Both the position numbers and the translations under genes were made by a program. Source: Gammaproteobacteria bacterium UBA2168 (GTDB taxonomy: Bacteria > Pseudomonadota > Gammaproteobacteria > Pseudomonadales > Azotimanducaceae). From it: DNA of 11,072 bases. Positions 1 to 6,807 of the stretch are shown one piece after another (the stretch's first letter is position 1; every line of letters starts with the position of its first letter). The stretch is from positions 560 through 11,631 of the forward strand of contig DCWG01000001.1 in assembly GCA_002327525.1 (NCBI GenBank), read 5' to 3'. A model generated the notes under the pieces. It had not been told where the DNA came from. It made no database searches and was given only the letters and a program-made list of their open reading frames with translations.

Positions 1-56
1 AGCTCGTCGGGCTCATAACCCGAAGGTCGTGGGTTCAAATCCTGCCCCCGCTACCA
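1..56 (+). tRNA. metY: initiator tRNA-fMet (CAT anticodon), 5' part missing
   Basis: This is the 3' 56 nt of an initiator tRNA; about 21 nt of the usual 77 lie before the window. The anticodon stem-loop is at 7-23, with CAT at 14-16. The stem carries the three consecutive G:C pairs (GGG 9-11 with CCC 19-21) that mark initiator rather than elongator tRNA-Met. The T arm (GTGGG / CCTGC around TTCAAAT) and the acceptor 3' strand ending in an encoded CCA (54-56) are intact. The nucleotide at tRNA position 72 is T, where E. coli has A; position 1 is outside the window, so the 1-72 mismatch needed for formylation cannot be checked. The symbol metY follows from its place upstream of rimP-nusA, as in E. 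coli. Confidence 0.95.
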
Positions 57-62
57 AAGGAA

Positions 63-98
63 GAAAGGCCCCGTTGGTTTTTCCAGTTGGGGCTTTTT
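63..98 (+). terminator. intrinsic terminator after tRNA-fMet
   Basis: GCCCC (68-72) pairs with GGGGC (89-93). The stem extends outward through a G-T pair and A-T pairs (63-67 with 94-98), and TGG (75-77) pairs with CCA (83-85) at the top. The 3' arm ends in TTTTT (94-98). It should end tRNA transcription, so rimP probably needs either read-through or its own promoter. Confidence 0.85.
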
Positions 99-351
99 CA
101 TAAGCGCGGTGTGCAACGTCCGCCGCGCACCCTCCTGAAGGTGGCTTGCCGCGTTCGGCTGGTCGCTCATTCGTGCGCCTTGCTTCGTGAAGGCTGGCTT
201 CGCGGCAGCGGGTGCAAATATCAGATAGTGGGCGTAGGCGGGCACGACCCCGCATTTCGTGTTGGTGGGGCCGACGCAACCTGCCACTTTTTGCGGCAGG
301 AGAATCGAGAAAGGATCAAGCCAGCGGATACAGGAGTATCGAAAGGAAAAC
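99..351 (+). promoter_or_regulatory. rimP leader region with three tandem hairpins; no gene seen
   Basis: About 250 nt lie between the tRNA terminator and rimP with no convincing gene. Three small hairpins follow each other: GCGGG 238-242 with CCCGC 249-253; GTGTTGG 259-265 with CCGACGC 271-277 (two wobble pairs); CCTGCC 280-285 with GGCAGG 295-300. None is followed by a T run, so they are not plain terminators. CCCC at 248-251 could instead pair with GGGG at 267-270, so an alternative fold exists. Upstream, an 11-12 nt element is imperfectly repeated (137-147 and 189-200), and TGCCGCG (148-152 region) is complementary to CGCGGCA (201-207). A TATCAG at 219-224 could be a -10 element, but I see no good -35. 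A leader-RNA role is inferred from position; rimP leader motifs are known in enterobacteria. Confidence 0.4.
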
Positions 352-810
352 GTGAATCGGACCGAACGGCAGATTGATAGCCTTGTCCAACCGACAATCG
401 AGGCGCTCGGGTGCTCGGTGTGGGGGGTGGAGTATCTGTCGCAGGGCAGGCATTCGAGGCTCAGGATCTATATCGACAAACCGGACGGGGTGTCTGTGGA
501 TGACTGCGCCGAGATCAGCCGGCAGGTCGGGCACGTTCTCGATGTCGAGGACGTCATCCGGCAGGAATACACGCTCGAAGTGTCCTCTCCCGGATTCGAC
601 CGGATATTGTTCAACGAACGGCAATTCCAGGACAACGTCGGAGAAACGGTGGATGTGAGACTCAATTTTCCTTTCGAGGGCAGAAAGCACTTCGTCGGTG
701 TACTCACCGCGGTGGAGCAATCGGAGGCGCATGTACAGATCGAGAACGACGAGTACCTGCTGCCGCTTGAAAACGTACAGCGGGCGCGTGTTGTCCCGCG
801 GTTTGATTGA
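352..810 (+). CDS. rimP: ribosome maturation factor RimP
   Basis: RimP is a cytoplasmic 30S assembly factor. The predicted protein is 152 aa, close to E. coli RimP (150 aa). The N-terminal alpha/beta domain (about 1-80) contains the family stretch YTLEVSSPGFDR at 73-84, and a C-terminal SH3-like domain (about 85-152) begins after it. I chose the GTG at 352 because AAAGGA (342-347) lies just upstream and the protein then starts at the usual family position. The in-frame ATG at 259 would add 31 unrelated residues encoded by the leader hairpins. The gene is the first protein gene of the cluster, 67 nt before nusA. That gap holds only a weak 5-bp hairpin (817-821 with 828-832). Confidence 0.95.
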   Translation: MNRTERQIDSLVQPTIEALGCSVWGVEYLSQGRHSRLRIYIDKPDGVSVDDCAEISRQVGHVLDVEDVIRQEYTLEVSSPGFDRILFNERQFQDNVGETVDVRLNFPFEGRKHFVGVLTAVEQSEAHVQIENDEYLLPLENVQRARVVPRFD

Positions 811-877
811 AGGTTGAGCCGGTTCGACGGCTGGATGAGATACTAGAAGGGATACGTAAGCTGAAGAGACAAAAGGC

Positions 878-2419
878 ATGACGAAAGAAATTCTCATGGT
901 CGTGGAGTCGGTATCGCATGAGAAGGGCGTACCGGAGGACGTCATTTTTGGCGCGATAGAAAGTGCGCTGGCCACGGCAACCAAGAAGCGTTACGACGAA
1001 GACGCCGAGTTTCGCGTTGCCATCGATCGTGAATCCGGCGAGTACGACACCTTTCGAACCTGGGTCGTGGTTCAGGATCTCGAAGAGGAAGAGGATCCCA
1101 ATCCGGCGGCACAGATCGAGATCGACGAGGCCAAACAGCGCGACTCGGCGCTGGAAGTCGGAGACTTCATCGAAGAGCCAGTGGAGTCGGTGGAGTTTGG
1201 CCGCATCGCTGCGCAGACCGCCAAGCAGGTGATCGTGCAAAAAGTGCGCGAGGCTGAGCGTGCGCAAGTGGTGGATGAGTATCTGCCAAGAGTCAGCGAG
1301 CTGGTCAGCGGTACGGTGAAAAAACTCGGCCGCGAGAGTGTCATTGTCGATCTTGGTAACAATGCGGAAGGACTGCTTGGCCGCGACGGCCTCATCCCGC
1401 GCGAGACATTTCGTGTCGGTGACCGGCTGCGTGCGCTGCTGCTCGAGGTGAACCCGGAGAATAGGGGACCGCAGCTCATTCTGACGCGCACCTCATCGGC
1501 GATGCTCGTTGAGCTGTTTAAGATCGAAGTGCCTGAGATTTCGGAAGACGTCATCGAGATCCGGGGGGCGGCGCGAGATCCGGGCTCACGGGCAAAAATC
1601 GCGGTGCGGACCAATGACGGCCGTATCGATCCGGTGGGTGCCTGTGTCGGTATGCGCGGCTCACGTGTGCAGGCGGTATCTGGTGAGCTTGCCGGGGAAC
1701 GTATTGACATCGTCCCCTGGGACGACAATCCGGCGCAACTGGTGATCAACGCAATGGCGCCGGCCGAGGTGGCGTCGATCATCCTCGATGAAGAAACGCA
1801 TGCGATGGATGTGGCGGTGACCGAGGACAACCTGGCGCAGGCCATCGGCCGTGGCGGCCAGAATGTGCGCTTGGCGAGCGACCTCACGGGCTGGAAGCTC
1901 AACATCATGACCGAGGAAGATGCCGCGGAGAAGCAGGAAGAGGAAGCCTGTAAATATATGGATGAGTTTAAGGAAGCGCTGATGGTCGACGAGGACGTGG
2001 CCATGGCGTTGGTGGAGGAGGGATTCACCTCCCTCGACGAGATCGCCTACGTCCCCGTCGAGGAGATGACGGCCATCGAAGGCTTCGACGAGGAGATCGT
2101 TGAAGAGCTCAGAAACCGGGCGAAGGATGCGTTGCTGACCAAAGCCATCGCCAGCGAGGAGCTTCTCGGCGACAAAAAGCCGGAAGACGATTTGCTTAAT
2201 ATGGATGGTATGGAGCGCAATCTGGCGTTCCGGCTTGCCAGCCACGATGTGGTGAGTATGGAAGATCTGGCGGAACTCTCTACCGGCGAGCTGCTCGAGA
2301 TTGCCGAAGATCTGGAGGAGAGTGTGGCTCAGGAGCTGATCATGACGGCCCGGGCGCCCTGGTTCGAAGAAGAAGAGAGCGCCTCCGAGGCGGACGCGTC
2401 CGAATCGGTGGGTTCCTGA
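878..2419 (+). CDS. nusA: transcription termination/antitermination factor NusA
   Basis: NusA binds RNA polymerase and nascent RNA and modulates pausing, termination and antitermination. The 513-aa product aligns from end to end with E. coli NusA (495 aa). The RNAP-binding N-terminal domain is about 1-130, the S1 domain about 137-204, and two KH domains follow with GMRG at 258-261 and GRGG at 334-337. Two C-terminal acidic repeats (about 365-425 and 440-495) follow; these are typical of Gammaproteobacteria. There is a small acidic/proline insertion near 68-77 and a Glu/Ser-rich tail after about 496 compared with E. coli. The start ATG gives the expected MTKEIL N-terminus; GAAGAG at 863-868 is a modest ribosome binding site 9 nt upstream. 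infB follows after 35 nt, so the two are presumably co-transcribed. Confidence 0.97.
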   Translation: MTKEILMVVESVSHEKGVPEDVIFGAIESALATATKKRYDEDAEFRVAIDRESGEYDTFRTWVVVQDLEEEEDPNPAAQIEIDEAKQRDSALEVGDFIEEPVESVEFGRIAAQTAKQVIVQKVREAERAQVVDEYLPRVSELVSGTVKKLGRESVIVDLGNNAEGLLGRDGLIPRETFRVGDRLRALLLEVNPENRGPQLILTRTSSAMLVELFKIEVPEISEDVIEIRGAARDPGSRAKIAVRTNDGRIDPVGACVGMRGSRVQAVSGELAGERIDIVPWDDNPAQLVINAMAPAEVASIILDEETHAMDVAVTEDNLAQAIGRGGQNVRLASDLTGWKLNIMTEEDAAEKQEEEACKYMDEFKEALMVDEDVAMALVEEGFTSLDEIAYVPVEEMTAIEGFDEEIVEELRNRAKDALLTKAIASEELLGDKKPEDDLLNMDGMERNLAFRLASHDVVSMEDLAELSTGELLEIAEDLEESVAQELIMTARAPWFEEEESASEADASESVGS

Positions 2420-2454
2420 GGACCGGCGACTAACGCAATGCGACGGAGAACCGC

Positions 2455-5025
2455 ATGTCGGATGTAACGGTAAGACAGCTAGCAAAAACGGTGGGAGTGC
2501 CGGTAGAGCGCCTGCTCAAGCAGATGCGGGATGCCGGGCTGTCGCACGAATCGGATGGTGACGCTGTATCCGATGACGAGCGACAGAGGCTGCTAGCCCA
2601 CCTGAAACGTTCGCATGGAACCGCCGAATCCGGCCCGAAGAAGATCACACTCAAGCGCAAATCCGTCGGTACGCTGAAGACCGGGCAGGGGCGTGCGGGG
2701 CGCACGGGGCGCACGGGGCGCACCGTCAATATCGAGGTGCGCGCTAAGAAGACCTACGTGAAGCGCGCCGATATCGAACCCGAAGCTGTGGCCAAACCTC
2801 AGCCCGAGGCGCCTCGTCCGCCATCGCAGGCGGAGCTCGAAGCACAGCGCATCCGCGACGAGGAGACCAAGCGCAAGGAGGCCCAGGAGGAAACCCGTCG
2901 CGTGGCGGCGGAGAAGAAGGCCGAAGAAGAGCGCAGGAAAGAGGAAGAACGACTGGCCGCGGAAGCGGCGGAACAGCAGGTGGCCAAGGAAGCCGTTGAA
3001 GAAACAGCTCCAGAGCCTGCGACTCCGAGAGAGGATGTCGAAGCCAAGGTGGTGGAGGCCACCGTGGAAGCACAGGTGCAGGCACAAGCCTCGGAAAAAG
3101 GTGGGAAGCGCGCCAAGGGCAAGGAGCGCGAGCGCAAGGGCGATGGCGGCGGCAAGGCCCGGGGACGTCGGGAACTGACATTGAAATCGGAACGTCGCGG
3201 CCGCCGCAGAACACATCACAAGCCGATCCACGTCGAACAGCAAGGTGGCGAGTTCAAACCCACTGAGTTCATCGCGCGCGATGTGGAGATCGGCGAAGTC
3301 ATAACCGTGGGCGATCTGGCTGGACGGATGACCGTGAAGGCCGGTGAGGTCATCAAGACCCTCATGGGTCTCGGTATCATGGCGACCATCAATCAGGCAA
3401 TCGACCAGGACACGGCGGTGCTCGTCGTCGAGGAGATGGGACACAGGCCTAAGGCCGTTCGTGAGGATGCCATCGAGGAACAGCTGGAGAAGTCACTCGA
3501 AATAGAAGGCGAGGGTGAGCCACGTGCTCCGGTCGTCACGGTGATGGGCCATGTCGACCACGGCAAGACCTCACTTCTCGACCACATACGCAACACGCGT
3601 GTGACCAGCGGTGAGGCCGGTGGCATTACGCAGCACATCGGCGCTTATTCGGTAAACACGGATCATGGCCCTGTCAGCTTCATCGATACTCCAGGCCACG
3701 CCGCCTTCACCGCCATGCGGGCTCGTGGTGCGAAAGTGACGGATATCGTGGTACTGGTGGTGGCAGCGGATGATGGGGTGATGCCCCAGACGGAAGAAGC
3801 CATTCAGCACGCAAGAGCCGCGGAAGTGCCGCTGGTGGTGGCGATCAATAAGATGGATCTAGAAAGTGCCGACCCCGAGCGCGTGACCTCGGAACTGGCC
3901 GCCAAGGATGTGGTGCCGGAGGACTGGGGCGGCGATACGCAGTTCATCAAGGTGTCCGCCATAACGGGTGACGGCATCGATGAGTTATTGGAAGCGATAC
4001 TGCTGCAGGCCGACCTGCTGGAACTGAAAGCGGTGGGCAACGCCCCTGGACGTGGCGTTGTGGTGGAATCGCGCCTCGATCGCGGCCGCGGCCCGGTGGC
4101 CACGATGCTGGTACAAAACGGCACGTTGAAGCAGGGGGATGTGATTATCGCCGGCGAATATCACGGCCGGGTACGCGCCATGATCGGCGACAAGGGCGAT
4201 GCCATTGAAAATGCCGGTCCATCCGCACCGGTGGAACTGCTGGGATTGAATGGCACCCCGGCCGCGGGCGACGACTTCTCAGTGGTCACCGACGAGCGTT
4301 CGGCCAGGGATCTCGCAGAATTTCGGCGCGACAGGTCCACCGAGCATCGACAGGTGGTGCAACAGGCGGCCAAGATCGAAAACATGTTCGCGAATCTTGG
4401 TGAAGGCCAGAAGCGCGTGCTGAAGATGGTGCTGAAAGCGGATGTACGCGGCAGCCTGGAGGCGATCATGCAGGCGCTCAACGAGATGGGTAACGAGGAG
4501 GTGGCTGTGAACATCCTCGGCTCCGGCGTCGGTGGCATCACCGGCACTGACGCCAACATGGCGCTGACCTACGGCGCCGCGGTGTTCGGTTTCAACGTGC
4601 GTGCCGACAACTCGGCGAAGACCATCATCGAACACGAAGGTATTGACCTGCGCTACTACGGCGTGATCTACGAGCTGCTCGACGATGTGAAGCAGGTACT
4701 TTCCGGCATGCTGGCGCCCGAGGTCCGGGAGGAGATCGTGGGCACCGCGGAAGTTCGCGATGTGTTCCGCTCACCGCGCTACGGCGATATCGCCGGCTGC
4801 ATGGTCGTGGAGGGTACGGTGTTCAGGAACAAGCCCATCAGGGTGCTGCGAGACGACGTGGTGATCTACGAGGGTGAGCTCGAGTCGTTGCGCCGCTTCA
4901 AGGACGACGTCAATAACGTACGCGCGGGGACGGAGTGTGGCATTGGCGTACGCAACTACAACGACGTACGCGCAGGCGACAAGATCGAAGTGTTCGATAC
5001 CAAAGAGGTTGCGAGGGAGCTTTGA
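2455..5025 (+). CDS. infB: translation initiation factor IF-2
   Basis: IF2 is the GTPase that delivers fMet-tRNA to the 30S subunit and promotes subunit joining. The 856-aa product has an IF2_N module at about 1-55, a basic stretch with RTG repeats (79-90), and a long charged, probably helical region (about 115-245). A second IF2_N module lies at about 267-330. The G domain follows, with G1 GHVDHGKT at 365-372, G2 around GGITQHIG at 389-396, G3 DTPGH at 411-415, G4 NKMD at 465-468 and G5 SAI at 501-503. Domains II, III and the C-terminal fMet-tRNA-binding domain complete it. All GTPase motifs are intact. The start ATG has GGAG (2445-2448) 6 nt upstream. E. coli IF2 is 890 aa. rbfA begins 5 nt after the stop, which suggests translational coupling. 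Confidence 0.98.
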   Translation: MSDVTVRQLAKTVGVPVERLLKQMRDAGLSHESDGDAVSDDERQRLLAHLKRSHGTAESGPKKITLKRKSVGTLKTGQGRAGRTGRTGRTVNIEVRAKKTYVKRADIEPEAVAKPQPEAPRPPSQAELEAQRIRDEETKRKEAQEETRRVAAEKKAEEERRKEEERLAAEAAEQQVAKEAVEETAPEPATPREDVEAKVVEATVEAQVQAQASEKGGKRAKGKERERKGDGGGKARGRRELTLKSERRGRRRTHHKPIHVEQQGGEFKPTEFIARDVEIGEVITVGDLAGRMTVKAGEVIKTLMGLGIMATINQAIDQDTAVLVVEEMGHRPKAVREDAIEEQLEKSLEIEGEGEPRAPVVTVMGHVDHGKTSLLDHIRNTRVTSGEAGGITQHIGAYSVNTDHGPVSFIDTPGHAAFTAMRARGAKVTDIVVLVVAADDGVMPQTEEAIQHARAAEVPLVVAINKMDLESADPERVTSELAAKDVVPEDWGGDTQFIKVSAITGDGIDELLEAILLQADLLELKAVGNAPGRGVVVESRLDRGRGPVATMLVQNGTLKQGDVIIAGEYHGRVRAMIGDKGDAIENAGPSAPVELLGLNGTPAAGDDFSVVTDERSARDLAEFRRDRSTEHRQVVQQAAKIENMFANLGEGQKRVLKMVLKADVRGSLEAIMQALNEMGNEEVAVNILGSGVGGITGTDANMALTYGAAVFGFNVRADNSAKTIIEHEGIDLRYYGVIYELLDDVKQVLSGMLAPEVREEIVGTAEVRDVFRSPRYGDIAGCMVVEGTVFRNKPIRVLRDDVVIYEGELESLRRFKDDVNNVRAGTECGIGVRNYNDVRAGDKIEVFDTKEVAREL
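2692..2724 (+). repeat. 9-bp tandem repeat inside infB (Arg-Ala/Thr-Gly codons)
   Basis: The unit CGCACGGGG occurs at 2701-2709 and 2710-2718. A variant copy (CGTGCGGGG) lies at 2692-2700 and a partial copy at 2719-2724. The units are in frame and encode [11 protein letters not shown] in the basic linker of IF2 after the first N-terminal module. Because units are multiples of three, copy-number changes would not break the gene. Confidence 0.85.
2885..2904 (+). promoter_or_regulatory. possible internal ribosome binding site and GTG start for a short IF2 form
   Basis: AGGAGG at 2885-2890 precedes an in-frame GTG at 2902-2904 (codon 150) by 11 nt. E. coli infB makes a shorter IF2 from an in-frame GTG at codon 158, so the position is comparable. 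The spacing is long, and the sequence lies in a Glu/Arg/Lys-rich region where AGGAGG-like codon pairs arise by chance. Confidence 0.3.
3054..3066 (+). promoter_or_regulatory. second possible internal IF2 start (GTG, codon 204)
   Basis: GGAGG at 3054-3058 lies 5 nt before an in-frame GTG at 3064-3066 (codon 204), a normal Shine-Dalgarno spacing. A product from here would still contain the second IF2_N module and the whole GTPase core. It is weaker evidence by homology than codon 150, because the known E. coli internal starts are near codons 158-165. Confidence 0.22.
5013..5019 (+). promoter_or_regulatory. ribosome binding site deciding the rbfA start
   Basis: GAGGGAG sits inside the last codons of infB. 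It is 11 nt from the GTG at 5031 but only 2 nt from the in-frame TTG at 5022, which argues for GTG 5031 as the rbfA start. Confidence 0.6.
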
Positions 5026-5030
5026 CGGCC

Positions 5031-5423
5031 GTGGCCCACGAATACGGACGCGACCTTCGCATAGCGGACTTCATCCGCGACGAGGTGGCTTCCATCATTC
5101 AGTGCCAGATGCGAGATCCCAGGGTCGGCATGCTGAGCGTGAACGACGTGCGCGTCAGCAAGGACCTGTCGTACGCGGACATCTACGTGTCGTCCTTCGA
5201 TGCGCAGAACGCCGAGCAACGAGAGGAGTTGCTACAGGTGCTGAACAAGGCGGCCGGATTCGTGCGTTCGGAGCTCGCCCGACGCCACAGCATGCGCACG
5301 ACGCCGAAACCACGCTTTCACTACGATGAATTGGTCGAATCCGGGCCAAGGCTTGAGCGTCTCATCGAAGATGCGGTACGCGCGGACGAAGTGCGCCACG
5401 ATTCGGAAGAGGACGATGGCTAG
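5031..5423 (+). CDS. rbfA: 30S ribosome-binding factor RbfA
   Basis: RbfA is a cold-shock-related cytoplasmic 30S maturation factor acting on the 5' end of 16S rRNA. The predicted 130-aa product (E. coli 133 aa) has the family's KH-like fold signature. MAHEYGRDLR at the N-terminus matches E. coli MAKEFGRPQR. DPRVGM lies at about 29-34, KDLSYADIYVS follows, and an Ala-Ala-Gly helix kink lies near 74-76 before FVRSEL. The C-terminus is acidic. I chose GTG 5031 because it gives this conserved N-terminus and a workable Shine-Dalgarno spacing; an upstream TTG at 5022 would add three residues. The gene starts 5 nt after infB and its last 8 nt overlap truB, consistent with coupled translation. Confidence 0.94.
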   Translation: MAHEYGRDLRIADFIRDEVASIIQCQMRDPRVGMLSVNDVRVSKDLSYADIYVSSFDAQNAEQREELLQVLNKAAGFVRSELARRHSMRTTPKPRFHYDELVESGPRLERLIEDAVRADEVRHDSEEDDG

Positions 5424-6336
5424 GCGCCGCCGCGGTAGACCGGTCAACGGTGTCATCGTTGTGGACAAGCCTCGGGGCATGAGTTCCAACGACGCCGTGC
5501 AGAAGGCAAAGCGCCTGTTTAATGCACAGAAGGTGGGCCATACAGGCGCACTGGATCCATTAGCAACCGGCGTGCTGCCGTTGTGCTTCGGTGAGGCGAC
5601 CAAGTTTTCGCAGTACCTGCTTGATTCGGACAAGAAATACTGGGTACGTATCATGCTCGGGGTAGCCACGAACAGTGGTGATGCGGACGGTCAGGTGATC
5701 GAGGAACGACCGGCCGGCAATGTCACCGGGAAGGATATCGAGAAGGCGCTTTGTTTCTTTCGCGGTGAGATCGACCAGGTGCCGTCGATGTTTTCCGCCG
5801 TGAAACACAAGGGTCAGCCCCTGTACAAGCTGGCGCGCCAGGGAATCGAAATCGAACGCGAGGCACGTCGCGTCAACATCTATTCGAACGAGCTGGTCGC
5901 CTTTGAAGGCGATCGATTGGAACTGGAAATTCACTGCAGCAAGGGTACGTACATTCGCACCATAGCGGAGGAACTCGGCGAGATGCTTGGTTGCGGCGCA
6001 CACGTTATCGCACTCCGGCGTCGGCAGGCGGGACCGTACACGGAGGAAGATCTGGTGACTTTCGAATTGCTCGAAGTTCGCTGCGAGGCGCGCACCGCGG
6101 ACGAACTGCTGCAACCGATTTCGAGCGCGGTCAGGGAATGGCCCGAGGTGCGGCTTTCGGACAACACTGCTTATTACCTGCGCCAGGGGCAACCCGTGAT
6201 CGTGCCGCACGCGCCCACTAGTGGGTGCGTGCGTCTCTCGGAAGTATTGGATGGCGACGCCGTGCGTTTTCTTGGCGTTGGACAAATTTTGGATGACGGA
6301 CGAGTCGCACCAAAGCGCCTCGTCGTTGAGGCTTGA
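5416..6336 (+). CDS. truB: tRNA pseudouridine(55) synthase TruB
   Basis: TruB converts U55 in the T loop of tRNAs to pseudouridine and also acts as a tRNA folding chaperone. The 306-aa protein (E. coli 314 aa) has the catalytic signature GHTGALDPLATG at 41-52, with the catalytic aspartate D47. The family segment around GVATNSGDADG is at 82-92, and CSKGTYIRTIAEELG is near 174-188. A PUA-like C-terminal domain (about 240-306) follows. The ATG at 5416 overlaps the end of rbfA and has GGAAGAGG (5405-5412) just upstream; it gives the expected VNGVIVVDKPRGMSSN start after a short Arg-rich extension. An upstream in-frame ATG at 5326 would add 30 residues read from rbfA and is unlikely. Confidence 0.96.
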   Translation: MARRRRGRPVNGVIVVDKPRGMSSNDAVQKAKRLFNAQKVGHTGALDPLATGVLPLCFGEATKFSQYLLDSDKKYWVRIMLGVATNSGDADGQVIEERPAGNVTGKDIEKALCFFRGEIDQVPSMFSAVKHKGQPLYKLARQGIEIEREARRVNIYSNELVAFEGDRLELEIHCSKGTYIRTIAEELGEMLGCGAHVIALRRRQAGPYTEEDLVTFELLEVRCEARTADELLQPISSAVREWPEVRLSDNTAYYLRQGQPVIVPHAPTSGCVRLSEVLDGDAVRFLGVGQILDDGRVAPKRLVVEA

Positions 6337-6374
6337 GCCACTGTAAATATGCGTGGTGCGCCCGAGCCTTTTTT
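6328..6374 (+). terminator. terminator-like hairpin spanning the truB stop codon
   Basis: GAGGCTT (6328-6334) can pair with GAGCCTT (6364-6370), with two G-T pairs. CCAC (6338-6341) pairs with GTGG (6353-6356) around an 11-nt loop. Six T residues (6369-6374) end the structure, as in an intrinsic terminator. An asymmetric internal loop separates the two stems, so strength is uncertain. It could attenuate read-through from truB into rpsO, making rpsO-pnp partly independent. I could not identify a clear rpsO promoter between it and the gene. Confidence 0.5.
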
Positions 6375-6399
6375 AACTAAAGCATATTAGGAGAAATAC

Positions 6400-6669
6400 A
6401 TGGCGCTCAATGCCGAAACCAAAGCAGACATCATCAAGGAGTATCAGACGCAGGAGGGCGACACAGGGTCGCCGGAGGTGCAGGTTGCGTTGCTTACGCA
6501 CAACATCAATACCCTCCAGAATCATTTTCAGGCGCATGCCAAGGATCACCATTCCAGACGCGGGTTGATCCGGATGGTGAACCAGCGCCGTAAGTTGCTC
6601 GACTACCTGCGTGACAAGGATGTCGGGCGTTATCAGGAACTCATCAAGCGATTGAATCTGCGTCGTTAG
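6400..6669 (+). CDS. rpsO: 30S ribosomal protein S15
   Basis: S15 is a primary 16S rRNA-binding protein of the 30S platform. The 89-aa product is the same length as E. coli S15 and very similar, including [13 protein letters not shown] (21-33), KDHHSRRGL (48-56) and the QRRKLLDYL segment (62-70). The ATG has a strong AGGAG (6389-6393) 6 nt upstream. E. coli S15 represses its own mRNA through a pseudoknot at the ribosome binding site; I did not find a clear equivalent here. pnp follows after a 138-nt spacer with several hairpins. Confidence 0.98.
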   Translation: MALNAETKADIIKEYQTQEGDTGSPEVQVALLTHNINTLQNHFQAHAKDHHSRRGLIRMVNQRRKLLDYLRDKDVGRYQELIKRLNLRR

Positions 6670-6690
6670 TAATAAACACAGACGCAAACC

Positions 6691-6784
6691 CAACCGGCCG
6701 AAATGCCGGTTGTTCGCCACTTTCGGCGAACACGCCCTCCGCGATTGGCGGAGGACGCGGGGCAGACCGGCAGTTCGGCTGCCC
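6691..6784 (+). promoter_or_regulatory. four consecutive hairpins in the rpsO-pnp spacer (pnp leader)
   Basis: Four stems follow each other. Stem 1: CAACCGGC 6691-6698 with GCCGGTTG 6705-6712. Stem 2: GTTCGCC 6712-6718 with GGCGAAC 6725-6731, sharing base 6712 with stem 1. Stem 3: CCTCCGC 6736-6742 with GCGGAGG 6748-6754. Stem 4: GGGCAG 6760-6765 plus CCG 6767-6769 with CGG 6776-6778 plus CTGCCC 6779-6784. All are fully complementary apart from one bulged A (6766). None is followed by a T run, so co-transcription of rpsO and pnp is likely. In E. coli this spacer holds the rpsO terminator and the RNase III-processed hairpin used in PNPase autoregulation. A similar role here is an inference. 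Confidence 0.7.
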
Positions 6785-6794
6785 TTCAGTCAAT

Positions 6795-6799
6795 AGGAG
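6795..6799 (+). promoter_or_regulatory. ribosome binding site for the TTG start of pnp
   Basis: AGGAG lies 8 nt before the TTG at 6808. This ideal spacing supports the TTG start over the in-frame ATG at 6703, whose extra residues would be encoded by the spacer hairpins. Confidence 0.85.
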
Positions 6800-6807
6800 A
6801 ATATATT

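Noticed and set aside
13..279. Minus-strand ORF of 88 aa ending in GAGFEPTTFGL across the tRNA
   Set aside because: This ending is the well-known false protein produced by translating the antisense of tRNA-fMet. The rest covers the terminator and leader, and it has no family resemblance.
259..351. Longer rimP start at ATG 259
   Set aside because: The extra 31 residues are encoded by the leader hairpins and do not resemble RimP; the GTG at 352 has a nearby ribosome binding site and gives the family length.
817..832. Hairpin AGCCG/CGGCT between rimP and nusA as a terminator
   Set aside because: The stem is only 5 bp with no T run after it; nusA needs to be co-transcribed.
1072..2028. Long minus-strand ORF (318 aa) opposite nusA
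   Set aside because: It is a Ser/Thr/Arg-rich shadow of a GC-rich coding gene, with no recognisable domain; nusA on the + strand is certain.
2593..3444. Long minus-strand ORF (283 aa) opposite infB
   Set aside because: Its Leu/Phe/Arg-rich low-complexity sequence is the antisense of the charged IF2 linker, not an independent gene.
5326..5415. Longer truB start at ATG 5326
   Set aside because: The extra residues are an out-of-frame reading of rbfA; the ATG at 5416 gives the normal TruB N-terminus.
6703..6807. Longer pnp start at ATG 6703
   Set aside because: It would translate the hairpin array; PNPase homology begins exactly at the TTG 6808.
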